A stretch of DNA of 64,000 bases from Blattamonas nauphoetae (Eukaryota; Preaxostyla; Oxymonadida): positions 1 to 64,000 of the forward strand of contig JARBJD010000358.1 in assembly GCA_033064195.1 (NCBI GenBank), written 5' to 3'. Of this stretch, positions 8,760 through 20,244 are shown piece by piece. Under the pieces are notes generated by a model. It did not search any database. It was not told the DNA's origin and saw only the letters and a list, made by a program, of their open reading frames with translations. The translations under genes were made by a program, and so were the position numbers. Every line of letters begins with the position of its first letter. Position 1 is the stretch's first letter.

Positions 8760-8940
8760 TCAGGGGAGAATCTCGGTCACAGGGGAGAATCTCGGTCACA
8801 GGGGAGAATCTCGGTCACAGGGGAGAATCTCGGTCACAGGGGAGAATCTCGGTCACAGGGGAGAATCTCAGTTATAGGGGAGAATCTCAGTTATAGGGGA
8901 AAATCTCAATCACAGGGGAAAATCTCGGACCACAGGGGAA
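8760..8940 (+). repeat. 19-bp tandem repeat array in MULE terminus
   Basis: About nine consecutive units of GGGGAGAATCTCGGTCACA. The outer units are identical and the inner ones vary (TCAGTTATA, TCAATCACA). There are no spacers, so this is a minisatellite and not a CRISPR array. Confidence 0.85.
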
Positions 8941-8982
8941 GAATGTCAATGTCATTGGGGATGAAGAAAATTGTAGTTTTGA

Positions 8983-9062
8983 TCATGAGTAGTTCAGTGG
9001 TTAGAGTGGAAGACTGCTACTGTCCCAACCTGGGTTCGATTCTCTTTATCGACTTTTTTTTT
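8983..9062 (+). ncRNA. tRNA-like Pol III-type unit in MULE left terminal repeat
   Basis: An A-box-like TAGTTCAGTGG (8990-9000) and a B-box-like GGTTCGATTCT (9033-9043) are spaced as in a tRNA. A run of nine T follows 11 nt after the B box, like a Pol III terminator. A D-arm can be drawn, but the acceptor and anticodon stems pair poorly, so this is probably not a working tRNA. The same unit lies in the right terminal repeat, with conserved boxes but a diverged anticodon arm. Confidence 0.6.
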
Positions 9063-9193
9063 GACTACGATGTCGCAACTGTTTTTTTAATATATGCCAT
9101 TTTCCCTATATCACAGATCATTCTCTTTCTATTTTGAAGTAGAATCTGACATTTGTCGAGATCTGCCCACAATTCGTCTCTCGTCCGTTTCAC

Positions 9194-11458
9194 ATGTTCT
9201 CTCCTCCATCTCATGAGGAACAAAAGCTGTCAATGCAAGATTTCAAACATGATCAATATTTTAACTCTTTTACGGAACTAGATTCTTTCATTACAGACAA
9301 ATCTCATCATTGTGGAATGAAGTTTGTGAGACAGACGTATCATAGTCTGAAGGATGCAAAGTATGTGTGTGTTTTCCATCCGACACCTCCATCGTTAACC
9401 ACCGGACAACGAGAAATCACCTCAACTCATGATCTGGAATGCAATTGTGCGCTAAATTGTAGTTATTCAAAAAAGTCAGAAAAATGGACTTTACGTTGGA
9501 ATCAGATCGATCACAGTTACTCAAGAACTGAAATACTTGCTGAGCCACGAGTACGAATGCGAAAACAAGACGAAGAAGAAGCTATCAAACTTTTCGACGC
9601 TGGTGTGGCATCTGGGAAAGTATTACAGAGACTCAAGGAAGAACATGGATCAAAAGCCCAAATTGAAGATATTTATTATTTAAGGTCGGCCCACAGACTG
9701 GCCCAAGATGGAGATGACACTTTCGAAAATGTTTATGACTACGTAACAAAGAAAGGGTTCAAGCTCGACAGCCGATTGGATGAAGATGGAACTGTTTCGT
9801 CATTCCTCATGTATTCCGATGCTTCTTTACAGTTGTACAGACAATTTCCTACTGTCCTCATTATGGATGCAACGTATTCAACCAACAAGTTTAACTATCA
9901 TCTCGTCCAAATTATTGGAAAACACTCTACCGGAAAATTCTTTACACTTTGCTATGGGTTTCTCCAACATGAATCAGTTCCGGATTATGAATGGCTTCTC
10001 AGGCAACTCCTTGCCCACACTAACGGACTATGCAACACAAGAGTCATGGTGACCGACTCGGCTCAGGCTGAAATTACTGCTATAAGAAATGTTCTCCCCC
10101 CACATTAAACATATACTCTGTAGTTGGCACATCAAACGCAACATCGAAGCTCGTCTCCTGACCCATGTGCAAGATATGGAAAATAAGGATGATTTGATTC
10201 ATTTTTTTAACGAAAAATGGAATGAACTACTCAACACAAATTCTTCAGAACAGTTCGAAAATGCAAAGCAGTTTTTATCAGTTGTCTCCTCGAAAATGAT
10301 GAACATTGGGCCGACCTCGTGACATACCTGAATCGCCAATGGTTTCCATTGGCTGAATTCTTTTTTCCTTGCTTTCTAGACCAGTTCCCACATTTGGGAA
10401 TAACCACCACCTCACCGGTGGAAGGTATGCATGCCTCCCTCAAGCGTATTCTCCCATCGCGAAACATCCGTTTAATCCAAACGATCAAATCTATTCTCCT
10501 ATTCGACGCAAATCAGAAAGATGAACTGAACAGGTTGGTACAATTGCAGTTGACTACGAGAATTAACTTGCTCAAGGTTGTCCCTTGTTTCAAGCATCTA
10601 TGGGGGAAGGTATCCTTTGCTGGGATTTTGGAAATACATCGTGGAATGACACCAGCCAGGGCTGCTCAACCGTGTACCAATCGGACGACCACAACAATGC
10701 TCATCCCTTGCTGTCATATTCTCAATCGATTCTACAACGAGCGCGTCCCATATCCGCTCCACCTCATTCCCCCACCTTGGAGGCTCTATGGAGTGGAAGA
10801 ACCCGCCGATCCTTTTAATCAAGCCGCCTGGATTCGCTCATACAGCGTGGGTGACCGTTTCCAACTCATCCGCCACGCCAAGCTTCCTCCCGTTCAGCCA
10901 TCCCACAATCGACACGTTGGCGCGGCTGCTTCACTCCATTGTGTGGAACCGCGAGCGGAACTGGTGATCAGGAAAGCAGAACGACTAAACAAGGCAGTTT
11001 CACAAACGAGACGAAAAAAAGCTGGAAAGGGGGAAAGTCTCACAATCCATCACAACTATGACTCTTTCAGACGACACAGATTGAGTCGGGGTAATCATTC
11101 TTTCTTCATTTCGTTTTCAGAACACCTTCACAGCTTTTATGTCAAACTTCATCCTCAACTCGTTGAACCAATCTTCCTGTCCGGTCTCTGTTCATCAGAA
11201 CCATTTTTCAAAACATACTGTCGATGCTCTCAAGCCTCCAAGGCGGTTTGGAGGCGAAGAGCAAGGCTTTTACATCTTTTCAAGTTATCATATCTTGATT
11301 TGGTGTATTCCAATCTATCAGTCATTTTTACTCATTTGTCTCTTCTCTTCTTTTGTTCCTCCATCAGATGTTCGACGGACGATCCTCAAAGAAGAGTCGA
11401 ACGCCAGTCCAACCACTTGTGTATCACACTCTTTCCTTTCCAATACTATCTCGCATGA
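9194..11458 (+). pseudogene. MULE transposase (frameshifted)
   Basis: The product is a Mutator-like transposase. Residues about 205-300 of the first frame hold the catalytic domain with LIMDATYSTNKFNYHL (first Asp), GFLQHE, and MVTDSAQAE (second Asp). The next frame holds the CSWH block typical of MULEs, and the third carries TTTSPVEGMHASLKR (catalytic Glu region) and a C-terminal Cys/His-rich segment ending PCCHIL that resembles a SWIM finger. Continuity needs two frameshifts, near 10107 and near 10310. From about 11083 on, intron-like sequence (GTAATC...TTTTCAG) is present and the frame becomes unclear. The gene lies just inside the left terminal repeat, the usual MULE position. Confidence 0.85.
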
Positions 11459-13209
11459 TCCAGAATCAACCCTGAAACAGTAAACCAGAACTTCTCTCGC
11501 CTCCAAAACAAGAATTGGAATTGTCAGGAGATGAAACAACCGGGAGACTCAGAGAAGGAAGTCAGCAGTGAAAGACACAAAATCGACGAAGTTTGGCAAT
11601 GAACTATTGTCCTTCCATTTTTATCGTTGAACAACAGGTTGACAGAATACGGACAACAGACATATTCGAAAATTCAGTCGCTCAATAAGACGTCTACGCA
11701 ACTAACAACCAACACTGATAACATCAGCACTCAATTTCTACAATTGAGTACCGAGTTGCAATCGTTGGTTGCTCGAATGAAAGAGGTGATTGGAGTGATG
11801 AACATATGAGTTGACGATCGTATGAATCAACAGATACAACCGTTCATCAACCAACAACAAAACTCACAGCTGTCGACGTCCAGAACAATTCCGAACAAAA
11901 CAATATAAGATTTAGCCATAGCTCCAAGTGATCAACCAGATTTTATCACACAGCTCGAAACGCTTGGATATTCAAAGGAGACTCACGAAAGATCATTTGA
12001 GAGACTGTTTGAAGGCCTGTGTGAAAGTGGACAGACTGCAGAAGACAATTCTCTGCGGCGAACAGAAAAGCATCGATCCGATCTGACCACTCATCAATTC
12101 AAGCTTCAACTCTCTCGGAATGAAATGGGCAAAAATTTGACAATGTAGACAGCAGTTTCTTTTTCACAAAAACCGGACAAATTTTTCATTCATGAAATCG
12201 AGTGAAGTGAGTGAAGAAATGTTTACAAGGCTTTTTCAATCCAAGAATTTGCTCAGATTCTCTTGGGAGCTGCTGTTTTCTGGCATTGGTTTTTGTCTCT
12301 TTCTTTGAGAGGTTCTACATTGTGTAGAAGTGAGATATGTCTCATGAATCATTTTAGTCAGGATTTATCTAGCTATGGTCAATTTTGGAGGCCGAATGGA
12401 CGACACCATGGAAGATAGAGGATAGATTTCTTTTTTCACAACCCATTCCCAACACCTCCATCCTCAAGATCATATCTATAGAAAAGTGGTTCAATGAGTC
12501 GAAAAATGTGATGAAAGACAATTGAGACAGATTAAACCTCCGATTTAAGCATCTTAGATTGATCAAACCAAAGTGTCTAATTTGTCAAATTTTTGCCCAA
12601 ATCGAAACGCAACAACCCCTCACCGATCTTCAAGATCTCTTTTCGAAAATCGACAGTTTGGACAAGAAGACAACTCACCAATTGATGGCCCTCACACCAA
12701 TCTCTCGCCCGACATCAAATGGTCCAACACCACAGACGCGCAGAACCTCTCAACCAGAGCAGAGGAAAGATATGAATGAAACACCTCGTCGCCTTTCGAC
12801 ACACATCTCAGATCCTATCCTATTCCAAGAATAGCCACAATCTCAATCCAACTCAACTGATACTTTTGCGCACGATCTATCAAACCCTAAAGACCATGTA
12901 TTGGATCTTGAAGAAAGACTGAACCACACGTCCTTCCTAATCAACCACCTTGACGAGATTGTGACGCAAGTTGGGAAGGATGATGTCCAATCGGCCTCGT
13001 CTCTCCTTTCGATCGCTGGCGACAACAGTAGACTCTGACGGGATCAGATTCGACGAACTTGATAATCGAGTGGACGAGCAGGAAGAAATAACACAGCAAA
13101 CGTTGAAAGAGCACTCCCAGTTGATCAAACACCACATCACCCAACAAACTGACTCGCTTGATTCTCAATTAACAACCATCTCGACGACTCATCAACTAGT
13201 GAGGAGCAA
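11459..13209 (+). other. Coding-like fragments inside MULE, unrecognised
   Basis: Several short plus-strand frames (for example 11627-11809, 12559-12834 and 12971-13255) have a composition typical of coiled coils, rich in Gln, Ser, Thr, Leu and Asp. They look like parts of one broken gene with lost frames or unrecognised introns. I see no domain. This could be a second MULE-encoded protein or captured host sequence. Confidence 0.3.
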
Positions 13210-13253
13210 TTGTCCGGACAAGGTGAGGCGCTGTCCGTCCTCGGACAGCGCCT
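13210..13253. repeat. Two adjacent perfect palindromes with GTCCG
   Basis: TTGTCCGGACAA (13210-13221) is a perfect 12-bp palindrome. It is followed by a 12-bp perfect stem, AGGCGCTGTCCG, with a 4-nt loop (13226-13253). Hairpins of this kind often mark transposon ends or subterminal sites, but no element border could be assigned here. Confidence 0.55.
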
Positions 13254-13497
13254 AATTAGGAGGTCACCACTCGTAAGTCGCAACAATGGGCTTGATCAAC
13301 CAATTCTTTCTGTCACGACTAAACCCAGGAATTAATAAATTGATGACGAAAACAATAAGAGTGAAATAGGAAGGTTACATGTGGATGCGTGAAGATGAGG
13401 AAGAAAAAGTAATTTAAGAGGATGAGGTGGGAAAGTGACGTTTTGGAGTGTGGATAGGCTGTGATGACCGTGCGAAGGGGCAGGAGGGAATGAGTAC

Positions 13498-14200
13498 ACG
13501 AGGTGAGGGGGAGGGGATGATCACACGAGGTGAGGGAGGGATGATCACACGAGGTGAGGGGTGGGGATGATCACACGAGGTGAAGGGAGGGGATGATCAC
13601 ACGAGGTGAGGGGGAGGGGATGATCACACGAGGTGAAGGGAGGGGATGATCACACGAGGTGAGGGAGGGATGATCACACGAGGTGAGGGAGGGATGATCA
13701 CACGAGGTGAGGGAGGGATGATCACACGAGGTGAGGGGAGGGGATGATCACACGAGGTGAAGGGAGGGATGATCACACGAGGTGAGGGAGGGATGATCAC
13801 ACGAGGTGAGGGAGGGATGATCACACGAGGTGAGGGAGGGATGATCACACGAGGTGAGGGAGGGATGATCACACGAGGTGAAGGGAGGGATGATCACACG
13901 AGGTGAGGGGTGGGGATGATCACACGAGGTGAGGGAGGGGATGATCACACGAGGTGAGGGAGGGGATGATCACACGAGGTGAGGGAGGGGATGATCACAC
14001 GAGGTGAGGGAGGGGATGATCACACGAGGTGAGGGAGGGGATGATCACACGAGGTGAGGGAGGGGATGATCACACGAGGTGAGGGGAGGGATGATCACAC
14101 GAGGTGAAGGGAGGGGATGATCACACGAGGTGAGGGGAGGGGATGATCACACGAGGTGAGGGGAGGGGATGATCACACGAGGTGAGGGGTGGGGAACGAT
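13498..14200 (+). repeat. Minisatellite, 23-28 bp unit, about 28 copies
   Basis: The unit GATGATCACACGAGGTGAGG plus a short G-rich spacer of variable length (GGAGG, GAGGG, GGTGGG) is repeated about 28 times. Units differ mainly in the number of G and in an AGG/GAGG variant (GGTGAAGG). Open frames across it are repeat artefacts. Confidence 0.9.
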
Positions 14201-15560
14201 TCCATTGATTCTTCAGGCATTGACAGCAGGGATGTCAAATACCCCGCGCCTGTTGAAGGAGACGACAAATGTGCGGATGGTCGGTCGGTGTTTTCGGGAT
14301 AGAGAGGAGACGACCAGATCCAAGAACGAGGGACGCATCGTCGATCGAGAGACCGGAGCAACTGACGGAGACATCAGAGTTCATCTCAGAGCAGGACGGT
14401 TGGGAGGAGTCGAGATGGTTGAGTGACGAAATGGCTGTCAGAGGAAGGAGCGTCCGAAGTTCACTCGATCTGTGAACAACGTCAATGATCGAAATCGAAC
14501 TGTCATCGTTCCCCTCAGAACAGACAATCATAAATGGGGAACATTCAGGATTTGAGATGATCGTACTCGACGAGACAGTCACGTTGGAGTTAGAGAGTTT
14601 TCCAGCCGATGTTCCCATCCATCCGCAATCAATTATCATCAATGATACCAAAATCGAGCAGTGTGTGAAGATAAATATGAAGTTTGTCCTTTCGTCATGG
14701 TGGTTGGCTTTGTTCTTCCCCGTCAGAGACTCATGATGATGAGTTTCGTCCACCGACTATATGTGACAGATTCTTGTTCGTTTTCCTCAAAGATTCAGCG
14801 TGGTAGATGAGACTAGGTACTGTTGCGCATGAAATTGATGGTTGTTTAAGTCGAGTACGCGTGGAAATCCGTCCTGATTGTTGCATTTTTCTGGGGTCGG
14901 CTCCTCATCGATTGCGAATCCGAACAGAATAATGGAGTGTTGACATAGTCGCACTTCACGGTTCGTTTCGGAGATTGATCAAGAAGAAGTTCATCATCCG
15001 CCAAATCCTTGGAAGCTGGTTTTGAATGAACCGATTACTCTCGTTCTGTAATTTGACGCATGAATAAGACCTGCTGAACACGACATGTCCCGCGTGCATG
15101 ATAAGAGGATCCGTTCCGTGTCTCCGCTTTCAAAAATATGCTGTGATGTTCAGAGACTCCTTCAGTTTGATCTCAAGGCGGTTCTCGATTGTGAGTGAAT
15201 TAGACATTGTGTCGAGTCTGAAGATGTGAACCTTTCCTTCAGATAATGAACTGACAATGAGAAAAGCAGAATTGTGGACAGTGTCGGGAATGTGATGTCC
15301 TTGATCTTCTGCGTTTTGTTTGGAAGAAAAGAGGAGGCGTGTAATGAGACTAATCGATGAAGATGAGTGGAGAAAGAAAAAAGATGCATACTGATGTTGT
15401 TTGTGATCCAGATTTCTTCTATTTATGTCCATTTCTGATTGGAGAAAGATCTTATCATCTATTACAGACAAATGAAGAGAAAGAGGTAGAGAAGAGTGAA
15501 ACGATAATAAAAATGAATACTGATATTGTTCATTTTCCATGTGTCAATTCAGTGTGACAT
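14201..15560 (-). pseudogene. Beta-helix protein gene fragment inside MULE
   Basis: The minus-strand frame 14235-14753 contains runs typical of the N-terminal half of the beta-helix surface proteins in this window: alternating Ser/Thr-rich hydrophobic strands, such as NVTVSSSTIISNPECSPF, then a region ending in ISSLNHL. A second stretch at about 15000-15540 has similar composition (for example SAFLIVSSLSEGK). The pieces are in different frames and no start or C-terminal anchor is visible, so this is a broken fragment, probably captured by the MULE. Confidence 0.45.
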
Positions 15561-17030
15561 CATCGAGAGTGAGGAGATGGGCAAAGTGTGAATTGTGGAG
15601 ATCTCCACAAGTTTGAAATTCAATGGAGACAGCAATGAGTGACAATTGGATAAAAGAAGTGTGGAATGGACAAGGGAATTCGAATTGCGATGTAATGGTC
15701 TCTGAGAGAAAATGTGAGTCGAAGTCACCATCCGATGGGGAGGACGATCCGGACCTGTCCAGGACTGGACACGATTGTCCGTTTCCAAATGATCATAAAT
15801 GCCTCGTGAAGAAATTCAGACGACTCTTTTTTTCACCAAATGAGCTCATGTCCAAGATCGGACAGGCCAGGACAATTCGGCAATTTATGGGATTTTTGTC
15901 CGAATTCTCTAATACTCGTTTTTGATTTTTTTGAAAGACAAAATCTGAACAAAATTAACATCTTGGATGAATTGGAGGAAAAATTGAGTGTCAATCACGT
16001 CTATTTAAGCCACAAGAAACACTTCTTTCCGACTTGGACAGGGTCTCTGTCCGATGTCCGAGGAGAACGTGGTTTTGTCCGTCCGTTGCTCATCCCTATC
16101 ATCAACTGTGTCTTTTGACTTCTTTGATTGCTCCAACTTATATACAATACAGTTGATCCGTCCATATCACCGATTATCAAACGAAGATCGATCACACTTC
16201 AAAGGACGCCAGATGCAACTCAGGAGTTTCGAATCGACTGAACTGTCACAGTATCCAGCGCTGATCACTGAAGTACACCCACCACCACATTCATCTTCTC
16301 CTGTACTGATGCAAGAATTCACAATCAAACACAACAAATCTCCCACTATTCTCGATAGAGGGTGAGACACCGATGAACTATTGGAACTAGACATAATTCT
16401 TCGAGCTTTCGCGCAGCTATGAAATTATTCGGAGTGATAATACGGAGATCTAGTCGATATTCTGACAGACCGAAAAATGAAAGGAAACACCAACACAAAA
16501 GGCCTTTGATCGATTGAACAGCATTGAAACAGCTTGCGCAAGTGCTTGAGTGATTGTTCACATTTCGTTATCTTTCTTGATTCGATATTTCTCCTTCTTC
16601 GTCTGACTAACTCGAAATATCGTGTTTCTACCCACTTTCTTGTCTTTAAAAGTTGGATACCCAATTAATTCGTTGTGTGGCATGTAAAACAAGAACCGAA
16701 AAGAATGAGACAGCAAGACCATAAGAGGAAGAGAATGAAAACAAAAATTGAGAAATCTCGGAGCCGATGGCAATAAATACAACCAAAACGATTTAACTGG
16801 ATCATTCAATCATTGTTCTTCAGCTAGTAGTGGCCTATTCGACAGTCCACTTGAAGTTCTCGAGCGGGAGTTCGATGGAGTGGATCCGGTCTGAAATGAT
16901 CATGGTGGTCTTGATGTGCGTCGGCTGAAGGTATACAACGACCTTGGATTGTGTTTAATCCAGCGAAGGGAAGAGGTGGACGTGTTGAGTGAGGGGGACG
17001 AAGGATTTGATCTGATTCCTCGCTCCTCTG
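15561..17030. other. No clear gene; GTCC/GGAC-rich patch at 15738-16090
   Basis: No convincing coding frame was found. Between 15738 and 16090 the words GTCCG, GGACAG and CTGTCC occur many times in both orientations. This resembles the patches at 13210-13253, 24955-25140 and 61905-61970, so it may be a remnant of one repeat family. The rest (16100-17030) holds only short overlapping frames. Confidence 0.3.
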
Positions 17031-17399
17031 GCAGACAACTAAAACGAAGGGAGCGTTGATTGCTCAACCAAGCCTGATTTCCTTTGTGTGTGCTGCGACT
17101 TTGTGTGAGGTGATGAGAATCCAGAATGACGTGTTGCAAAAGATAGCGAGGAGTTCTGACACAGCGACTGATTCAGCTTGTGCACTTTCGGCCGGCTGTT
17201 CTCCTCCGTCTTCAGCGGCTCCTGAAGGGGAGACTCAATCAACGACGAGCTGACGGTCGTGCCCTGAGACTTCGAAAACGCCAGCGGAGGATGATCCTGA
17301 AGACCAGGAAGTTGTGACGTGGCTGAGCCAATGATCAACGTCGTTTTGCGGGTTTGAATTGAGAATATCCTTACGAGACGCATTTGGAAGTTGCATCGA

Positions 17400-17805
17400 C
17401 AATTGAGGGTCATTTTTGAAAGTAATCAGCGCTCACTGTGGAAACAGAATAGGGCGACGAGACATTGGGAGAAGCGTTTTGAGAGGTGATGGGTGAACGA
17501 TTGGGGATGGATTGTCGTTCACGCAGTACGTCCTCGCTGCATTGGCCCTTCGACACAGTTGGTCGTATTCTGGCTGGTCTGGGAACAGCGGCCGCCCTAG
17601 AATCAAGTCCGCCGAGATACACTTGACACTTCACACGTCGATCTGGCTCAAATTACCGAACACCGCACTCCCATCGTCAATCACTTAGACTTTCGGCAGA
17701 CATGCGTGAATTCGAATATTCTTCAGCTTCAGATCACAATGGATGACTTTCAGTTCTCACGAAAAGCACGTGGCCTCCAACAGCTGTGAAGCAATCTGCA
17801 ACAAC
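17400..17805 (-). pseudogene. Protein kinase fragment (CMGC/DYRK-like)
   Basis: Reading the minus strand from about 17805, one frame gives QIASQLLEATCF, then after an in-frame stop IHCDLKLKNI (catalytic-loop HCDLKxxN motif) and VIDDGSAVFGN (DFG replaced by DDG). A little later comes KCISADLILGRPLFP followed by EYDQLC, the block characteristic of DYRK/HIPK-type kinases. At least two internal stops (near 17755 and 17690) and a missing activation segment show that it is dead. It lies inside the MULE and was probably captured there. Confidence 0.7.
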
Positions 17806-18129
17806 CGAATTGTTAGTCAGAGGAATATCATCAGAGATATCAAGACTTTGATCAAAAACGAAACGACACACATATTATATCAGCTGAAGGGAGAATCACT
17901 TGAAACAGCCTTGTTTCAAAACACTGTATACGTCATTACCCAACAGCTCCGTATCAAAGCAGTGGTGTCCTTTTTATACATAGTCATCGATCAGCCGAAC
18001 AGAGTGAACTTCGTGGGGGTTGTGAGTTCGGACACAAAGATTGAAGATGAAGGTGCTATACAGAGTGACAGAGGTGATAGTTGAACGAGCCCTAATCACG
18101 GCTTTTAAATTGTGGTTGAATTGATCCAT

Positions 18130-19561
18130 GACCAACGTATAAAGAATTGCTGAAAATGAACCAAAATGAGATGGAAGCCATATTAACAGTTCTTTCTTCA
18201 TCATTTCTCACCCCTTCCTCCGCCCTCTCATCCTCCGAACTCACCGCAATCTTCGCACTTTTCTTCTCGTTGTGTTTGCCATCATCCATTCGGACAGCAT
18301 CGGCCGTGTGGACAATGTGTCTCTCGATCTCCAAGATTTTGATGTGAGTGCAATTCATCCAAAAGGCTCATCGCTGACATTGATTTCGATTCACTTTTAC
18401 CCGTCTCAGAATTCCGAGTTAGCAACAGCGAAAGAGAACTCGACTTTGAACGTGACAGCTTGCAGATATTATGTTGGTAAGGTGGCATTTCCGATATTGC
18501 AAGGATCAGGGAGCCACCTGATTGTATCGAACATGACATTCGCCGACATGAACATCACGTCCTCGCTGATCCAATGTGTTCGCCTGGACGACGACCCGAG
18601 CCTTTCGATTGTTGTGCTGCATTCGTCGTTTGATCGGATACACCTCCTCGCGCAGAACCCGCTTCTGGCTGGCCCGAAATTGTGAATGTGTATGTCTTCA
18701 ACACCACCTTCACGCAAATCGCGTGTTTGGGATGCAGGCCTCGAAGCTGTCGCTGTATGAAAGAACGTGGCCTTCGCTGAGAAGGGCGAAGTGTTGGTCG
18801 CGACGTGCCGAACAAAGAACACGACAGCATCTGAATTGTGGCCGAACGGTGGTTTCTGTTCCTTCCGCACGAGCAAGTCTCGCTAAATGTGAGCTTCACG
18901 AACTGCGAAGGCTCCTCGGCGCCGAAGGGAAGCGGAGGGTTGATTTATGTGTCTGGAGACAGCCAGCTGGACTTCTGCGACGTTTCGAGTGAAGAGACGT
19001 CGACTGGGGAGTGCGGAGGGTTTGTTTATGCCGGCGGAGATGGGAGGAGCTGTTCTCTTACGACGACACACCAGCAGATTCTGTCTCGAAATCGGACTTC
19101 GTGAAGTGCACAAGCTCGACAAGCGGGGATGGGGATTTTATTCTTCAGTTCCACGTCGGCTCTGAATGGTCGAACAAAGGCGGTGCGCTGACCCGAATGG
19201 CGATTTTCTGTTCGATTGAAGAGGCTGTGTCTTGCTGGCCGCGGTGGTGGTTGCACTCTGCTTGTGCTGCTGTGGATGTTGTGCTGGGTGTGTACGCGGG
19301 TGGGGGAAGAGAGCCGCCAAATAACCACACATTGAAGCTCGGAGGAACCATAAATCCGCCACCTCCTCGCTCTCCCACGAACCGTGCCATGCGCAGCTCC
19401 CAGCCAGCTATCAACAGGCTCCCCATCACTATGTCCCTGTCTGGTCTGCTCAACAGCCTGCTGATTTCCAGCAGTACCCGCTTGTACCGACGTACGAGAT
19501 CGATCTGATCCACAGCAAGTATGGTCTTTCCGGACAAAACCACAAACCGTACAAGCCATGA
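18130..19561 (+). pseudogene. Beta-helix membrane protein gene fragment with TM and tail
   Basis: Several plus-strand frames carry pieces of one beta-helix surface protein. There is a Ser/Thr-rich strand region (18272-18685). Then come the Gly/Cys-rich rungs typical of right-handed beta-helices (GGLIYVSGDSQLDFCDVSS and GECGGFVYAGG, 18838-19040). A hydrophobic membrane span follows, LLAAVVVALCLCCCGCC (about 19230-19280), then a Gly/Trp/Lys stretch and a Pro/Gln/Tyr-rich cytoplasmic tail ending at TGA 19559-19561. These lie in three frames, so several frameshifts have occurred. The order agrees with a type I surface protein: exported beta-helix, one anchor, short tail. Confidence 0.65.
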
Positions 19562-20244
19562 AGCAATCAGAAAAAATACATCAAAATCAGTTCTGATTAG
19601 CGATTGTTCGGGAGCGGTTGAGTGTTTTCTACGAACTCCGTGGCGCCGAAGGAGGAGGCTGGGTCTGAGCCTGCTATTGTCTCAGCGCTTCTTCCTGTAC
19701 TCTCAACGTAGATTCAGTCAGATCTTTCATTTTCTTTATCATGAAATCAGGTTCGAACGGACGCAGTGTTTTGATTCCGAAGAAGTATTCTTGAACCATG
19801 TCGTTTGTAACGAAGCTGAACACTGCCATCACCACTGATACTCCGATCTGAGCTGAGTTTTTCCTAATATAGTCCATGATTTGTGTCTGAACCGTTCGGA
19901 GTGTCGTGAACGATGAATGATGACGGGAAGTGGAGGAAAGAAACTCGTTTCATCACGTTTTGCGCTGGAGCATCTATTTTGATCGTCTTGTTCGTATCAT
20001 CTTTCTTTTCTGCCATCTTTTGAATGATACAATAGGGAAGTCAGAAGAATACTTAGACCGCGACGAATGGAACGTGGTACAATTCCTGGTGGTAACCGAC
20101 CTCTAAATCGATATAAAGGTATCCTTTCTTTCGAAAACTTGTGAGATAGCGAGACGAGCGATCATCATTGCCATTGTGATCTATGTCAAATTTGAATGTT
20201 TGGGTGGATCTATTTCTTTTCTCTCGTGATGATACATCCAGACA
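19562..20244. other. No clear gene
   Basis: A minus-strand frame of 67 residues at 19674-19877 has a short hydrophobic segment (GVSVVMAVFSFV) but no recognisable family. The rest holds no convincing frame. Confidence 0.3.

Larger units (their letters stand above)
8746..9062 (+). repeat. MULE left terminal inverted repeat
   Basis: About 317 bp. In order from the outside: a 15-bp end, about nine copies of a 19-bp unit (GGGGAGAATCTCGGTCACA and variants) at 8760-8940, a unique stretch containing GAATGTCAATGTCATTGGGG, and a tRNA-like unit ending in a run of nine T. The right repeat has the same parts in the same order. Confidence 0.88.

Noticed and set aside
8760-8940. 19-bp direct repeats as a CRISPR array
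   Set aside because: There are no unique spacers, the unit is a plain tandem repeat, and it is part of a transposon end in a eukaryotic-type sequence.
8983-9062. Functional tRNA gene
   Set aside because: The acceptor and anticodon stems pair poorly. Only the internal promoter boxes and T-run are convincing.
8688-9137. 149-aa open frame with GENLGHRGESRSQ repeats
   Set aside because: It is a translation of the MULE terminal minisatellite and tRNA-like unit, and crosses the transposon border.
13624-13948. Open frames inside the minisatellite
   Set aside because: They are repeat translations (IIPPSPRV) without protein character.
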